From Chitinophaga ginsengisoli (GTDB lineage Bacteria; Bacteroidota; Bacteroidia; Chitinophagales; Chitinophagaceae): a stretch of 64,000 nt of DNA. The DNA lies in contig NZ_PYGK01000002.1 of assembly GCF_003014595.1 (NCBI RefSeq), positions 267,315 through 331,314 on the forward strand. The letters are read 5' to 3'. A model generated the notes under the pieces. It searched no databases. It was given only the letters and a program-made list of their open reading frames with translations, and had not been told where the DNA came from. Positions 19,019 through 28,754 of this stretch are shown piece by piece. Positions within the stretch are counted from its first letter, which is position 1. Each line of letters opens with the position of its first letter. Both the position numbers and the translations under genes were made by a program.

Positions 19019-19060
19019 CATCATGCGGCAACCGGCAAATGTAGTGGTTACCGCATGATG
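19019..19060. terminator. Hairpin between dodecin and AraC genes
   Basis: A 15-base arm (19019-19033) pairs with 19046-19060 with one mismatch, loop 12. It is placed between two convergent genes and could end both transcripts, but no clear T-run follows. Confidence 0.5.
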
Positions 19061-19063
19061 ACA

Positions 19064-19909
19064 TTATGCATTTACTATCGTGTCGCAACTTTCTCCTGCG
19101 GCATTATATTTCTTGATCACTTTGGCCATATGGCTGGCGTCTGTAAATCCTAACTCCCAGGCAATCTCTTTTGCACTCTGATCGGAATGGCGGAGGCGGC
19201 TCTGGGCTACATTCACTTTTGACTTCAGCACATATTCCTTTAAGGTCTCTCCTGTTTTCTTTTTGAAATATTCACTTACATAGGTAACCGATAGATGAAA
19301 TTCGTTTGCAATCGCTTCAATCCGCAGTTTCTCATTGTCAAATAAATTGAACTGGATGTACTGCAGGATATCACTGATCTGTTTATCCGTTGCCGGATGA
19401 TCGTTCCTGAAAGTCTGTTCAAAGTTGCGCCGGAGAATATTCAGCAGGGCAAACATATGTCCGCGGATAATAGAATCGGCATGCTCCCGCCTATTCGTAT
19501 ACTCATCGTAAACACCTTTTATCAGGTGGCTGAGCATCTGCTTATCAGAATCGCTGTGTATGATGTCTCCGGGCTGCCGGTTATAGCTGCTCAATATATA
19601 ATGCAGGTTCTGAAACCATTCTGTATAATCCATCATCTGCGTGCTGTCCTTTTTAAAGAACAGGCCGTTGAAGCGGATAAAAATGAAAGTGGTAGGCTCC
19701 GCTACCTCAAACCAATGGCAATCATAGGGTGGCAGCAGGAAGATATTATCCTGCTGATACCCGATCAGACTGTGATTGATACATTGCCTGCCGCTGCCTT
19801 TCTCAATATAAACAAGTTCGAAAAAATTATGCTTATGTGGCCGTTGAGTCCACTCCTGTAATTCCTCTCTCGTGATGAAAAAAGGCTGAGATGAATTTTC
19901 TACCCGCAT
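19064..19909 (-). CDS. AraC-family transcriptional regulator
   Basis: 281 residues. The N-terminal cupin-like sensor domain has RPHKHNFFELVYIEKGSG. The C-terminal HTH pair is LRIEAIANEFHLSVTYVSEYF and SAKEIAWELGFTDASHMAKVI. The last residues after KKYN are atypical, since most relatives continue with a SPxxYR-like segment. A late frameshift is possible. It lies beside an NADP-dependent oxidoreductase and may regulate it. Confidence 0.85.
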   Translation of the reverse strand: MRVENSSQPFFITREELQEWTQRPHKHNFFELVYIEKGSGRQCINHSLIGYQQDNIFLLPPYDCHWFEVAEPTTFIFIRFNGLFFKKDSTQMMDYTEWFQNLHYILSSYNRQPGDIIHSDSDKQMLSHLIKGVYDEYTNRREHADSIIRGHMFALLNILRRNFEQTFRNDHPATDKQISDILQYIQFNLFDNEKLRIEAIANEFHLSVTYVSEYFKKKTGETLKEYVLKSKVNVAQSRLRHSDQSAKEIAWELGFTDASHMAKVIKKYNAAGESCDTIVNA

Positions 19910-19985
19910 GTATACTGCTGATTTACATTGAAAGTCCTGATTCAGCTGTCAAGGTAATACAAAAACAGATGTTTTTATCTATCTA

Positions 19986-20927
19986 TCAAAGGATGGTCAG
20001 CACGATCCTTCCCCGGGTAGTACCTGATGCCTGCTGCTGGTGCGCCATATCCATCTGGGAGAAATCAAAATGGTTTACATATGGGACGATGATACCTTGT
20101 TCAAGCAGATCCGCCAATGCAGTCATGTCAGCGTCGCTGGACTGAACGAGGAAGAAAAAGGCCTTTACACCATTTTCCTTTGCTACCGCTGCCACCTCTT
20201 CCGGAACACTACCGGGAATACTGATGATCATTCCGCCAGGCCTTACTACTGCGATAGATCGTCTGACATGCTCACCGCCGACACAGTCAAATACCAGGTC
20301 AACATCTTTTACCTCATCTTCAAATAGCTGGTTCCTGTAATCTACATGTTCATCAGCCCCCAGTCCCAACACAAAGTCCTTGTTGGCGGCGGAAGAAGTA
20401 CCTATTACATAGGCGCCTGCATGTTTAGCCAGCTGTACCACAAAATGGCCTACGCCTCCTGCGGCTGCATGTACCAGTATCCGCTGTCCTTTCTTCAGTC
20501 CTGCCTGCTGAAATAAACCTTGCCAGGCCGTCAATGCCGCTAATGTCGTGGCGGCGGCCTGCTGATGCGTAATACCGGCGGGCTTTTTAGCCAGATGAGC
20601 AGCCGGAGTGGCTACATACTCCGCGTATGCCCTGCCATGACCCGGAAAGTTAACCATCCCAAATACTTCATCTCCTGCGGCAAACACCTTTACTTCGCTA
20701 CCTACTGCCGTAACTACACCCGAAATATCCCAACCTAAGATAAAAGGCATCCCGCTTTTAATAAGACCGGCAATACCCTTTCCCTGTCTTGTCTTTACGT
20801 CTACCGGGTTAATGGCAATCGCATGCACCCTTACCAGGACTTCATCTTCCTTAATAACCGGCTCGGGGAGCGTGGTATATTCCAATTTGTCTGTTCCGCC
20901 AAATTCATTGATAATAATCGCTTTCAT
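19986..20927 (-). CDS. NADP-dependent quinone-oxidoreductase-like MDR protein
   Basis: 313 residues from ATG 20927 (MKAIIINEFGG, the usual family start). The frame extends 20 codons upstream without similarity. Zinc-free medium-chain reductase features: INPVDVKTRQG, GWDISGVV, the cofactor loop AAAGGVGHFVVQLAKHAGA and DLVFDCVGG. It probably reduces quinones or enones in the cytoplasm. Confidence 0.88.
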   Translation of the reverse strand: MKAIIINEFGGTDKLEYTTLPEPVIKEDEVLVRVHAIAINPVDVKTRQGKGIAGLIKSGMPFILGWDISGVVTAVGSEVKVFAAGDEVFGMVNFPGHGRAYAEYVATPAAHLAKKPAGITHQQAAATTLAALTAWQGLFQQAGLKKGQRILVHAAAGGVGHFVVQLAKHAGAYVIGTSSAANKDFVLGLGADEHVDYRNQLFEDEVKDVDLVFDCVGGEHVRRSIAVVRPGGMIISIPGSVPEEVAAVAKENGVKAFFFLVQSSDADMTALADLLEQGIIVPYVNHFDFSQMDMAHQQQASGTTRGRIVLTIL

Positions 20928-21098
20928 TGCTTTTACGTTGATTCGTTCAGTGTTTCTGTTTGACACCTCAAAATTGCGGCAAAGCATCCCCCGGAAAGAG
21001 TATTTATTTGGGTAAGAAAGGTATTTTTCAAGGTTGGGGGCATACGAAAGCCCAATAGCCCCTTCAGGGCATATCTGGAAAAACGGTGAAGATAAGAG

Positions 21099-21749
21099 CT
21101 AGTTGATACGCTTGTCAAATCCCATACCTACAAGCTCAGTATAGGCGGCCCATACATCCTCCGGTATTTCCTGCGGTATCTGAAACCCTTTGCTGCTGTA
21201 TGTTTTTATTCTGTATAAATCACCCGCCAGTGTATCGAGAAACGTTTCGTAGGGTATAATGCCACTGGAGAGATAGTCGGTCATGGATATCTGCGGAGAG
21301 GTTACTGATATGGGTACCTCTTTAAAATGATTCCTGAAAGTGGCATAGGTACGCCGCTCCATGTAAGGTTTGTGTACGAGTATAAGACTCGACGGATGAA
21401 TGTCACGCGCCTTCAGTAATTGCATACTGAAAACAACATTTTCACCCGTATTGGTCGATTTGTTTTCCAGGAGGATAGCCGATTCCGGTACACCTCTTTT
21501 AATGGCCAGTTCCGCAAATGTTTCTGCTTCACTTACTTTCCACGCCTCCTGTGTCAGATATCCGAAGCCACCCGAGAATACAATCAGGGGCGCCAATCCT
21601 TCCAGGAAAATATCCGCAGCTCTTTCCGCCACACTGGTATCATGACTCCCTAATACCAACATACAATCCGATGCTTTGATCTCCTGGTGCATACAAAGGT
21701 AGTCCCATATTTTCTGGGCCAGTCCGAAAGTCTTGTTTGCTGATGACAT
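21099..21749 (-). CDS. YdcF-family protein (DUF218)
   Basis: 216 residues, no signal peptide. Family marks are MLVLGSHDTSVAERAADIF, IVFSGGFG, ILLENKSTNTGENVVFS and LVHKPYMERRTYATF. Cytoplasmic YdcF-like proteins bind S-adenosylmethionine in E. coli, but the function is not established. A single gene transcribed away from pfkB. Confidence 0.87.
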   Translation of the reverse strand: MSSANKTFGLAQKIWDYLCMHQEIKASDCMLVLGSHDTSVAERAADIFLEGLAPLIVFSGGFGYLTQEAWKVSEAETFAELAIKRGVPESAILLENKSTNTGENVVFSMQLLKARDIHPSSLILVHKPYMERRTYATFRNHFKEVPISVTSPQISMTDYLSSGIIPYETFLDTLAGDLYRIKTYSSKGFQIPQEIPEDVWAAYTELVGMGFDKRIN

Positions 21750-21901
21750 ACATTAATTCCCGTTGAGAATGATCACAATATCCGCAAGGTACTCATAGCC
21801 TTACATGTCGTTTGTAATAATACTAATTATACTATTTATATGCAACGTTCACGGATCAGTCATTTTGTTAAGTTTTCAAAGACGAGCATCATACGTACCT
21901 G

Positions 21902-21945
21902 ATGACGATGATCATACCGGCATATTTTTTAATGAAATACCTTTG
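21902..21945 (+). promoter_or_regulatory. Predicted FNR/CRP-type promoter of pfkB
   Basis: ATGACgatgATCAT (21902-21915), then 22 bases, then TACCTTTG (21938-21945), a perfect TAnnTTTG. The site centre is 29.5 bp from the -7 box. The expected transcription start lies past the ATG at 21947, which supports translation from 21965. Confidence 0.65.
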
Positions 21946-21964
21946 AATGGAAAAATCAGTGCCC

Positions 21965-22888
21965 ATGATACTCACAATAACAATGAACCCTGCACTCGAT
22001 AAAAGTACCACGGTAGAAAAGCTATTAGCAGAGAAAAAGCTACGGTGCGAACAGCCGGTCATAGAAGCCGGCGGTGGTGGCATCAATGCCAGTAAAACCA
22101 TTAAAGAGCTGGGCGGAGAGAGTGTGGCATTTTACCCCGCCGGAGGTGCGAACGGCAGAAGATTGCAGGAGCTGCTGATAACATTAGGTATTAACAGTAT
22201 AGTGGTCCCATTAAAGGGAGAAACAAGAGAGAACCTCACGGTGACAGAGACCAGTCATAACCAGCAATTCCGCTTTGTGATGCCTGGGCCTACACTGGAT
22301 GAAGAAGACGTAGAAAGATGCTTCGCTGCCATTGAAGCCATACTTCCCGTCCCTGATATCATCGTAGCCAGCGGCAGTTTACCTCCCGGTGTACCAGATG
22401 ATTTCTTTGGCCGCCTGGCACATTTATGCAAACGAACAGGTTCAAAGCTGATCGTGGATACATCCGGTGAACCACTGCTGCATGCCGCCAGGACGGGCAT
22501 TTACCTGCTGAAACCCAATATGTCGGAACTATGCAGCCTGGCCGGCAAAGAATACCTGGAACTGGACAGTGTCACAGAAGAGGCCCGGAAGATCATTGAA
22601 AAAGGTTATTGTGAAGTGCTGGTGATATCCATGGGACCTGCAGGTGCATTGCTCATCACCAAGGACCTGAGCGAACAGATCAGCGCGCCTACGGTAAAGA
22701 AACATACTACCGTGGGGGCGGGCGACAGTATGGTTGGTGGTATGGCCTGGATGTTGGACAAAGGAGAACCGATACAGGCTGTGGCGAGATTTGGTGTGGC
22801 CTGTGGCACCGCCGCCACCATGAACGCAGGTACACAACTATGTAAAAAAGATGACGTATACCGCTTATATAAGTGGATCAACCGGTGA
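21965..22888 (+). CDS. pfkB: 6-phosphofructokinase II-type sugar kinase (PfkB)
   Basis: 307 residues from ATG 21965. An upstream ATG at 21947 lies next to the -7 box and is unlikely. It phosphorylates fructose-6-phosphate or a related sugar phosphate with ATP. Ribokinase-family blocks: the N-terminal ITMNPALDKS, EAGGGGINASKTIKELGG, FYPAGGANG, and the catalytic TVGAGDSMVGG with Asp as base. The resemblance to E. coli PfkB is strong (RFVMPGPTLDE, SGSLPPGV). It carries the island promoter pattern, so raised glycolytic flux under stress or low oxygen is a plausible role. Confidence 0.92.
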   Translation: MILTITMNPALDKSTTVEKLLAEKKLRCEQPVIEAGGGGINASKTIKELGGESVAFYPAGGANGRRLQELLITLGINSIVVPLKGETRENLTVTETSHNQQFRFVMPGPTLDEEDVERCFAAIEAILPVPDIIVASGSLPPGVPDDFFGRLAHLCKRTGSKLIVDTSGEPLLHAARTGIYLLKPNMSELCSLAGKEYLELDSVTEEARKIIEKGYCEVLVISMGPAGALLITKDLSEQISAPTVKKHTTVGAGDSMVGGMAWMLDKGEPIQAVARFGVACGTAATMNAGTQLCKKDDVYRLYKWINR

Positions 22889-22917
22889 TATGTAAGTGAC
22901 TATAAACAGTCCTGTCG

Positions 22918-22961
22918 GTAACCATGATCATTTTCCTGTCTTTTCTGCCATAGTACATTTA
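22918..22961 (+). promoter_or_regulatory. Predicted FNR/CRP-type promoter of the L,D-transpeptidase
   Basis: GTAACcatgATCAT (22918-22931), 22 bases, then TACATTTA (22954-22961), one mismatch from TAnnTTTG. Transcription would begin past the ATG at 22961, favouring the start at 22976. Confidence 0.5.
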
Positions 22962-22975
22962 TGGTAAAAAGCCGT

Positions 22976-24412
22976 ATGCTGAAAAGAGCCTGCCTGTTGA
23001 TCCTGTTCTTAGCACAATATTTTGATGTTGCCGCCAGCCAGCAAATGTGCTGGCTACCTACCAGTTGCGCTGCAAACAGGCAGCTGCTTTTTAACTATTT
23101 CGAACAGTCTGCACTCCTGGGACTTGATCAGCGCGATTATGCCTACACACTGGTACAACAATTGAAAGCCGGTATTGTGCCCATAGACTCCGCAGAAGCA
23201 GATGAACAACTGTCGGCAGCCGCCCTTGCATTCTTCACGGATGTGGCATATGGTACTAAAGTAACCAGAGTAGGATATGACGGATTAAAATATACGCCGG
23301 ACTGCCTGGACATCCCAAACCTGTTGCACCATGCCCTTTCTGACAATACATTCGGACAACTGCTCAACAGACTGGAACCTACCGGCCCTGAATACCGGGC
23401 TATCAAAAGCATGATTGCCTCCTATACACAGCGTTTACAACATAACAGTAGCCATCCCGCAAAGGTCAGTTCCGACCTCGTAGACAGCACCAATCATCCC
23501 CTGATAGATAAACTGTACCAACTGGGTTATTTGGATACTATCTGCTACAATATATCCGAAGATACCTTGCGGAATAAGGTCCGGGCCATGCAAGGCCTGT
23601 TTGAATTCCTCGAAGATGCTGCATTGAGACGCGGGGTACTGGAAGAGCTGAATATTCCGCTTGAAAAAAGACTACTGGAGCTAAAACATGCGTTGAATAC
23701 TTTCCGCTGGCTGAACTGCGTACGCAAATACCAGTCCGTGCTTGTTGTGAACATCCCCGCAGCAGGCCTTTACCTATATCAGGGGGATAGTCTGCTCCTG
23801 TATTCCCGCACTATCGTAGGAAAGGAAAACACGCCCACTTCTCCTCTTACCAGCAGGATAGACGAGATTATCATGTATCCTTACTGGACGGTGCCTTACA
23901 AAATTGCCACCAGGGAATTATTGCCCGGTATAAAAGGTGATCCTGTTGCATACCTGGATGCCGGCAACTACCAGGTACTGGACAAATCCGGGAGAATACT
24001 GGATCCTTCCACTATCAACTGGCAAGCGCTTAGCAGCACCAATTTCCCTTATACCCTCCGGCAGATGAATGGTTGTGATAATTCGCTGGGCATCATCAAG
24101 CTGAATTTCTTTAACCCATACAGTACTTACCTGCACGATACACCGGGCAAAAGCTATTTTATGTTCAACAAACGATACTTCAGTCATGGCTGTATCCGGG
24201 TGGAGGATGCTATTCCGCTGGCAAAGCTGTTGCTACCGGAAGAAGCGCAACGTATAGACAGCCTGGTCAAAGTGGCTGCTGCCCCACAGAAAGGGCCTGT
24301 TGTTATGCCCCTTCAGCAAAAAACACCGGTATTCATACTGTACGAAGTAGCCTGGCCCGATCAACAGGGGAATATCAGGCTCTATGATGATGTCTATAAC
24401 AAGTTCAGATAA
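22976..24412 (+). CDS. L,D-transpeptidase (YcbB-like)
   Basis: 478 residues from ATG 22976 (MLKRACLLILFLAQYFDVAAS, a clean signal peptide). ATG 22961 adds five residues and overlaps the predicted -7 box. A large N-terminal scaffold domain precedes the YkuD catalytic domain (about 255-430), whose motif is SHGCIRVEDA with nucleophilic Cys. It makes 3-3 cross-links in peptidoglycan or attaches proteins to it in the periplasm. It follows pfkB by about 90 bp. Cross-link remodelling suits non-growing or stressed cells. Confidence 0.88.
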   Translation: MLKRACLLILFLAQYFDVAASQQMCWLPTSCAANRQLLFNYFEQSALLGLDQRDYAYTLVQQLKAGIVPIDSAEADEQLSAAALAFFTDVAYGTKVTRVGYDGLKYTPDCLDIPNLLHHALSDNTFGQLLNRLEPTGPEYRAIKSMIASYTQRLQHNSSHPAKVSSDLVDSTNHPLIDKLYQLGYLDTICYNISEDTLRNKVRAMQGLFEFLEDAALRRGVLEELNIPLEKRLLELKHALNTFRWLNCVRKYQSVLVVNIPAAGLYLYQGDSLLLYSRTIVGKENTPTSPLTSRIDEIIMYPYWTVPYKIATRELLPGIKGDPVAYLDAGNYQVLDKSGRILDPSTINWQALSSTNFPYTLRQMNGCDNSLGIIKLNFFNPYSTYLHDTPGKSYFMFNKRYFSHGCIRVEDAIPLAKLLLPEEAQRIDSLVKVAAAPQKGPVVMPLQQKTPVFILYEVAWPDQQGNIRLYDDVYNKFR

Positions 24413-24514
24413 CAGTTTATAAGGATTATTCAAACATTAAGGCTTCAATAAGTGTTATGGTTGTATCAACGCTCCGTGGACCGGGTCGATATGCCAGCTA
24501 CAACTACTTTTGTG

Positions 24515-24531
24515 TGATGATAGAGTCATCA
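24515..24531. repeat. Small inverted repeat upstream of the lipoprotein gene
   Basis: TGATGA and TCATCA are separated by five bases (24515-24531), 67 bp before the ATG. It resembles the FNR-like half sites of this island but has a five-base spacer and no -7 box at the shared distance. Confidence 0.35.
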
Positions 24532-24597
24532 GATTGCCGGGATAGTATCTTTTTTTCCACGTGAAGCTGTCACCTAACTTCTGAAAAACAACTATGT

Positions 24598-25629
24598 ATG
24601 CTATCACTGTTCTACAGGTCAGCAGCGTTCATGTGCATTTCAGGTTTGATATTTGCCTGTACCCGACCAGTGGCGGAGGATCGTCGCACAACATCTCAAG
24701 ACAGCCTGGAACAAGCTTCTACAGGGTCTGCAGCCGTATTGTCAGATGAAAAGAAGGATAATAGCGCACGCTATCAGCAATACCTTCTTCATCTTGTACA
24801 TAACAATCCATCGGAGAAGTGGCCTGCATATGGAGCAGTACCTCCGGAAGGGGCACTGCTTCCATATCACAGGGTCCTCGCCTTTTACGGCAACCTTTAT
24901 ACACCTGCAATGGGAGTATTGGGTATACCCGAAGAAGAGATGCTGGCGAGGCTGAAGGAGGAAACAGCCAGGTGGCAGCAGGCCGACACAATGATCCCCG
25001 TATTACCCGCCCTGCATTACATTGCTGTTACTGCCCAGGAAGATCCGGGGCCTTCCGGTAAATACCGCCTGCGTATGCCAAAGGAGCAGATCGATAAAGT
25101 GCTCACTATGGCTCACCAGCAAAAGACGCTACTATTCCTGGATGTACAGGTAGGCCTAAGCACCCTGCAGGATGAACTGCCTCTCCTGGAAACATATCTA
25201 CGCCTGCCGGAAGTACACCTGGGGATAGATCCTGAATATTCGATGAAGCATTTGCAGGTACCCAGTTCCAGCATCGGTACCTTTGACGCGGCTGATATCA
25301 ACTATGCTATTACCTTTTTGTCAGACATTGTAAAGCGATACAATCTGCCGCCCAAGATACTGGTGGTACACCGCTTTACACAGGCGATGCTCACCAACTA
25401 TAAGGATATTAAGAAAGTACCGGAAGTACAGGTAGTGATCAATATGGATGGTTTTGGCTCACCTGCTAAAAAGATAGATAGCTACACGGGATTTGTTGCG
25501 CGGGAGCCCGTACAGTATACAGGTTTCAAACTGTTTTATAAAGTAGACCCGAAAACAGGTAAACGGCTAATGCGACCAGAAGAAGTACTGGCATTGTATC
25601 CGAGTCCTGTTTATATTCAGTATCAGTAA
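24598..25629 (+). CDS. Uncharacterised secreted lipoprotein
   Basis: 343 residues. The signal ends at the lipobox-like ISGLIFAC, with Cys at 21. A low-complexity linker (25-60) precedes a compact domain with HYIAVTAQEDPGPSGKYRLRM, LLFLDVQVGLS, LGIDPEYSM, GTFDAADINYAITFLSDIV, KILVVHRFT and INMDGFG. The alternation of strands and charged loops suggests a TIM-barrel-like fold. I recall similar sequences in actinobacteria but cannot name a family. It converges on the efflux operon. Confidence 0.75.
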   Translation: MLSLFYRSAAFMCISGLIFACTRPVAEDRRTTSQDSLEQASTGSAAVLSDEKKDNSARYQQYLLHLVHNNPSEKWPAYGAVPPEGALLPYHRVLAFYGNLYTPAMGVLGIPEEEMLARLKEETARWQQADTMIPVLPALHYIAVTAQEDPGPSGKYRLRMPKEQIDKVLTMAHQQKTLLFLDVQVGLSTLQDELPLLETYLRLPEVHLGIDPEYSMKHLQVPSSSIGTFDAADINYAITFLSDIVKRYNLPPKILVVHRFTQAMLTNYKDIKKVPEVQVVINMDGFGSPAKKIDSYTGFVAREPVQYTGFKLFYKVDPKTGKRLMRPEEVLALYPSPVYIQYQ

Positions 25630-25680
25630 ATCTTATTATTATGTATACGTAACTACATCATTATGACATTCGGCATCCAA

Positions 25681-26358
25681 TCACTTGATGATCCTACCGT
25701 CTTCCATTTTTATGATCCTGTCAGTACGCGCGGCAAACTCCTGGTCATGAGTTACAATCAACAGCGTTTGTTTGCGCTCACCTGCAAGCTGCCTGAAGAT
25801 GTCAAATACTATTTCACTATTTTTCTTGTCAAGGTTACCGGTAGGCTCATCAGCCATAATGATACAGGGATCATTGATCAGCGCTCTTGCTATCGCTACA
25901 CGCTGTTTTTCGCCACCAGACAACTGGTTTGCTTTTTTATAGGCCAGCCGTCCGATATCCAGCATATTCAGCCTTTCCATTGCATGCTTTTCTATCTCCT
26001 GCGCAGGATATTTAGCAAGTTTCAGCCCTGGTAGCATGACGTTATGCAACACACTGAATTCACTAAGCAGATAATGAAATTGGAAAACGAAGCCGATCTT
26101 CTCATTTCGTACCCTGGCAAGCTCCGGCTCCGGTTTATTGGCCATTGGTACGTGGTCAATAAATAACGCTCCTTCATAGTCCGTATCCATAGTAGACAGA
26201 ATATATAACATGGTTGATTTACCACAACCAGACTTACCGGTCACCGTCACAAACTCGCCTTTATTGATGCTGAAATTAATATCGCTTAACACCTTCACGT
26301 CAACCGGATCGTGAAAGTATTTATTGATATGGCGTGCTTCAAGAATAATGTCGTCCAT
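25681..26358 (-). CDS. ABC transporter ATPase (LolD/MacB-type)
   Basis: 225 residues. Walker A is GKSGCGKST, the Q-loop lies in FVFQFHYLL, the signature is [15 protein letters not shown], Walker B is [12 protein letters not shown], and the switch His is in LIVTHD. This is the MacB/LolD subfamily that powers mechanotransmission, not substrate import. Last gene of the three-gene operon that includes the permease (3-bp gap) and adaptor. Confidence 0.93.
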   Translation of the reverse strand: MDDIILEARHINKYFHDPVDVKVLSDINFSINKGEFVTVTGKSGCGKSTMLYILSTMDTDYEGALFIDHVPMANKPEPELARVRNEKIGFVFQFHYLLSEFSVLHNVMLPGLKLAKYPAQEIEKHAMERLNMLDIGRLAYKKANQLSGGEKQRVAIARALINDPCIIMADEPTGNLDKKNSEIVFDIFRQLAGERKQTLLIVTHDQEFAARTDRIIKMEDGRIIK

Positions 26359-26360
26359 GG

Positions 26361-27614
26361 CTATTTTCCCCTGATGATGACTACTGGATCAATCCTGCTG
26401 GCTTTTCTCGATGGCTGCCAGCCCGCGAGGTATGTTGATGCGAGTGAAAAAATCCCGCCAATGAAATAGATAAACGGATCATAACTTACCGGATATGTTT
26501 TGATCGTGGGCAAAGACGTGGTACGGAAAGGCAATTGATCTATTCCCAGAGAAAACAGAAATCCGGCCATCAATCCCGTGACACCTCCGGCGATCCCTAT
26601 GCTCATGGCAATGGAAATGAATATACGTCTTACGTCACGTCCTGCAAAGCCGCTGGCTTTCAATATGGCAATAGTATCCATTTTCTCATATATCAGCATG
26701 TTAAGTATATTGTAGATACCAAACCCCGACACTGTAAGCAACGTGATGCCCACGGCATAAGATATAAGCGACCTGATAAAACTTCCTGTTTCAAATTCTG
26801 CATTGAGCGTCTGAACATCCTGTGCGCTGACCCTGAAAAGGTGGTTGTATTCGCGGGCCATTGCCGGTGCTGCCGTGATATCTTTTATCTTAAGCTGTAT
26901 ATCCGTAATGTAATTAGCTGTTTTGCCAAGTAGCTTCTGAGCCGTGCCCAGCGATGTAAAGCTCTGGACCTTGTCAAAATCCCGGATACCCGACTGCCAT
27001 ATAGCAACAACTTTCAGCGGAAACCGTTCGCCTTCAGCCGTGGTTAGTTGCACAGTTTCTCCTACATGGACCAGCAGATCTTCAGCCAGGACTTTACCAA
27101 GAATAATACTGTTAGGCATTTTTTCCAGCATTAATGCATCCCCGGCTACTATATAATCTTCAAAATGAAAAAGAGCAGTTTCCTTACGCTCCTCGATACC
27201 ATTAACCGTCGCAGTAATATCAACGGTGCCTTCATTAAAAAAAGCCTGCATCACTATTCTGGAGGAGATACCAGTCACACGGTCATCCCTGCGCAACGCA
27301 TCCAGGATGGCCATGCCATTATAAATCCCCTGCCTGCTTCCGGTAGCTTTTATTGAATGAATAAAATGATAGCCTGAACGATAAACCGGAGACATAAGTA
27401 TCGGCTGAACAGCCGCTGGCTTTATTTCATTATACAGGCGTATGTGAGGCGTGCGATTCAGGAAAAGCGCATCCATCATTTCATTAAGCCCACTCATGAA
27501 ACCCAACAGCGACACAAACATCGTAATGCTGAACGCCACACCGATCGCCGCGACAAGTGTTTGCCGCCACCGTGCCAGTAACAATGCCCGGGCTATGCTA
27601 AAAATCAGCTTCAT
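26361..27614 (-). CDS. ABC transporter permease (FtsX/MacB-type)
   Basis: 417 residues. One helix lies near 20-40, a large periplasmic domain spans 45-280, and three C-terminal helices follow (about 285-305, 335-360, 380-400), the standard FtsX topology. The C-terminal segment YLAGWQPSRKASRIDPVVIIRG is typical of MacB/LolC permeases. Its start overlaps the adaptor stop by four bases. Confidence 0.9.
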   Translation of the reverse strand: MKLIFSIARALLLARWRQTLVAAIGVAFSITMFVSLLGFMSGLNEMMDALFLNRTPHIRLYNEIKPAAVQPILMSPVYRSGYHFIHSIKATGSRQGIYNGMAILDALRRDDRVTGISSRIVMQAFFNEGTVDITATVNGIEERKETALFHFEDYIVAGDALMLEKMPNSIILGKVLAEDLLVHVGETVQLTTAEGERFPLKVVAIWQSGIRDFDKVQSFTSLGTAQKLLGKTANYITDIQLKIKDITAAPAMAREYNHLFRVSAQDVQTLNAEFETGSFIRSLISYAVGITLLTVSGFGIYNILNMLIYEKMDTIAILKASGFAGRDVRRIFISIAMSIGIAGGVTGLMAGFLFSLGIDQLPFRTTSLPTIKTYPVSYDPFIYFIGGIFSLASTYLAGWQPSRKASRIDPVVIIRGK

Positions 27615-28690
27615 GGTGCTGGTTTTATAATAAGATCATTCACTGTTAATCCCGAGATGATCTCTACCTTTTCATAATCCATCAATCCAGTTGACACCTT
27701 CTTCCTTTCGTTATTGGTTAATAGCACAAAGCCTTCATTCAACAGGTACGAACGCGGAATAATTAGCGCCTGTGCTTTCTCAGCGACGATGATATTCGCT
27801 TCACAGGTCAGATTGGGATATAAGACCGGAGGAGCCTTCAGGAACCTGGCCTCAACGGTAAATGTCTTCGATCTCTCATGCATAAAGGGGGTGACTTTTG
27901 TGACCATCGCATCGAACACCTGCCCCTTATAACTATCCATTGATATGATTACTCTCTGCTGTGGCTTTATACGTACGATATCATATTCATCAACCTGCAG
28001 CTCCAGTAAAAAAGAGGCGGCGTCTCCAATTACTGCAACAGGCTGTTGCAGGTTCACCATCTCTCCTTCTTCAATAAGCATATCGTACACTTTGCCGCTA
28101 TACTCACTTTTGACTGTATAGTCGCTTGCCAGCGACCTGGATATCTCAAGGTTCTTTAACGCCTGTTTTTCGTTAAAGCTGATGTCACGTTGCAATTCTG
28201 CATAGCGCAAGCGGGCCGTTTCATAGTTGTTACAGGATGTTTTCCAGGCGAGCTCCCGTTGCTCCAATTCACTACGACTACCAATCTGCTGCGCCCAGAG
28301 ACGCTGTTGGCGTTGCAGCTGCAAGGCATCCTGATCCATTTTTATCTTTGCGTCATTTATACTTAAACGGAGCTCCTCCAATTTTCGAAAATTAGCTGCC
28401 TGAGACGCATTATCTGCCGCTATATGGGCATTCTCGGCCTGCAATTGCGGTCTGACGCCGGAAATATACAAGATGGCATCTTTTTTACTAACCACATCTC
28501 CTTCCTTCACCATCTTCTTTTCCACAATACCGCTCACAGCAGAGAAAACCTCATACTGATTACTACTTTTTATCAAACCCGAAGCATAAACAGATTCGGT
28601 AATTTTTTCAAGCACAGGTTTGACTTTCTGCTGCCTGCCATTGCATGCGACTAACAAAAAAAGAAAACCTGTCAGCACCGGATACCTCAT
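27611..28690 (-). CDS. Periplasmic adaptor of the ABC efflux system (MacA/HlyD-type lipoprotein)
   Basis: 359 residues. A lipobox-like FLLVAC places Cys at residue 16. Order: barrel-sandwich half (VFSAVSGIVEKKMVKEGDVV), a coiled-coil hairpin (about 80-170), the second lipoyl half (VKSEYSGKVYDMLIEEGEMV), then beta-barrel domains. It should link the permease to an outer-membrane channel, but no TolC-like gene is adjacent. First gene of the operon. Confidence 0.9.
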   Translation of the reverse strand: MRYPVLTGFLFLLVACNGRQQKVKPVLEKITESVYASGLIKSSNQYEVFSAVSGIVEKKMVKEGDVVSKKDAILYISGVRPQLQAENAHIAADNASQAANFRKLEELRLSINDAKIKMDQDALQLQRQQRLWAQQIGSRSELEQRELAWKTSCNNYETARLRYAELQRDISFNEKQALKNLEISRSLASDYTVKSEYSGKVYDMLIEEGEMVNLQQPVAVIGDAASFLLELQVDEYDIVRIKPQQRVIISMDSYKGQVFDAMVTKVTPFMHERSKTFTVEARFLKAPPVLYPNLTCEANIIVAEKAQALIIPRSYLLNEGFVLLTNNERKKVSTGLMDYEKVEIISGLTVNDLIIKPAP

Positions 28691-28754
28691 AATAACATGT
28701 TTATTTCATTATTGAACCATCTCCACCAAAGCGCTGCCGACTTATCCGATACTA

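Noticed and set aside
21805..22002. 65-codon frame before pfkB
   Set aside because: It overlaps the predicted promoter and the pfkB start in another frame, and its hydrophobic start comes from an AT-rich spacer.
24515..24531. Possible member of the FNR-like promoter set before the lipoprotein
   Set aside because: The spacer is five bases and the nearest -7-like box (TATCTTTT at 24546) is at the wrong distance.
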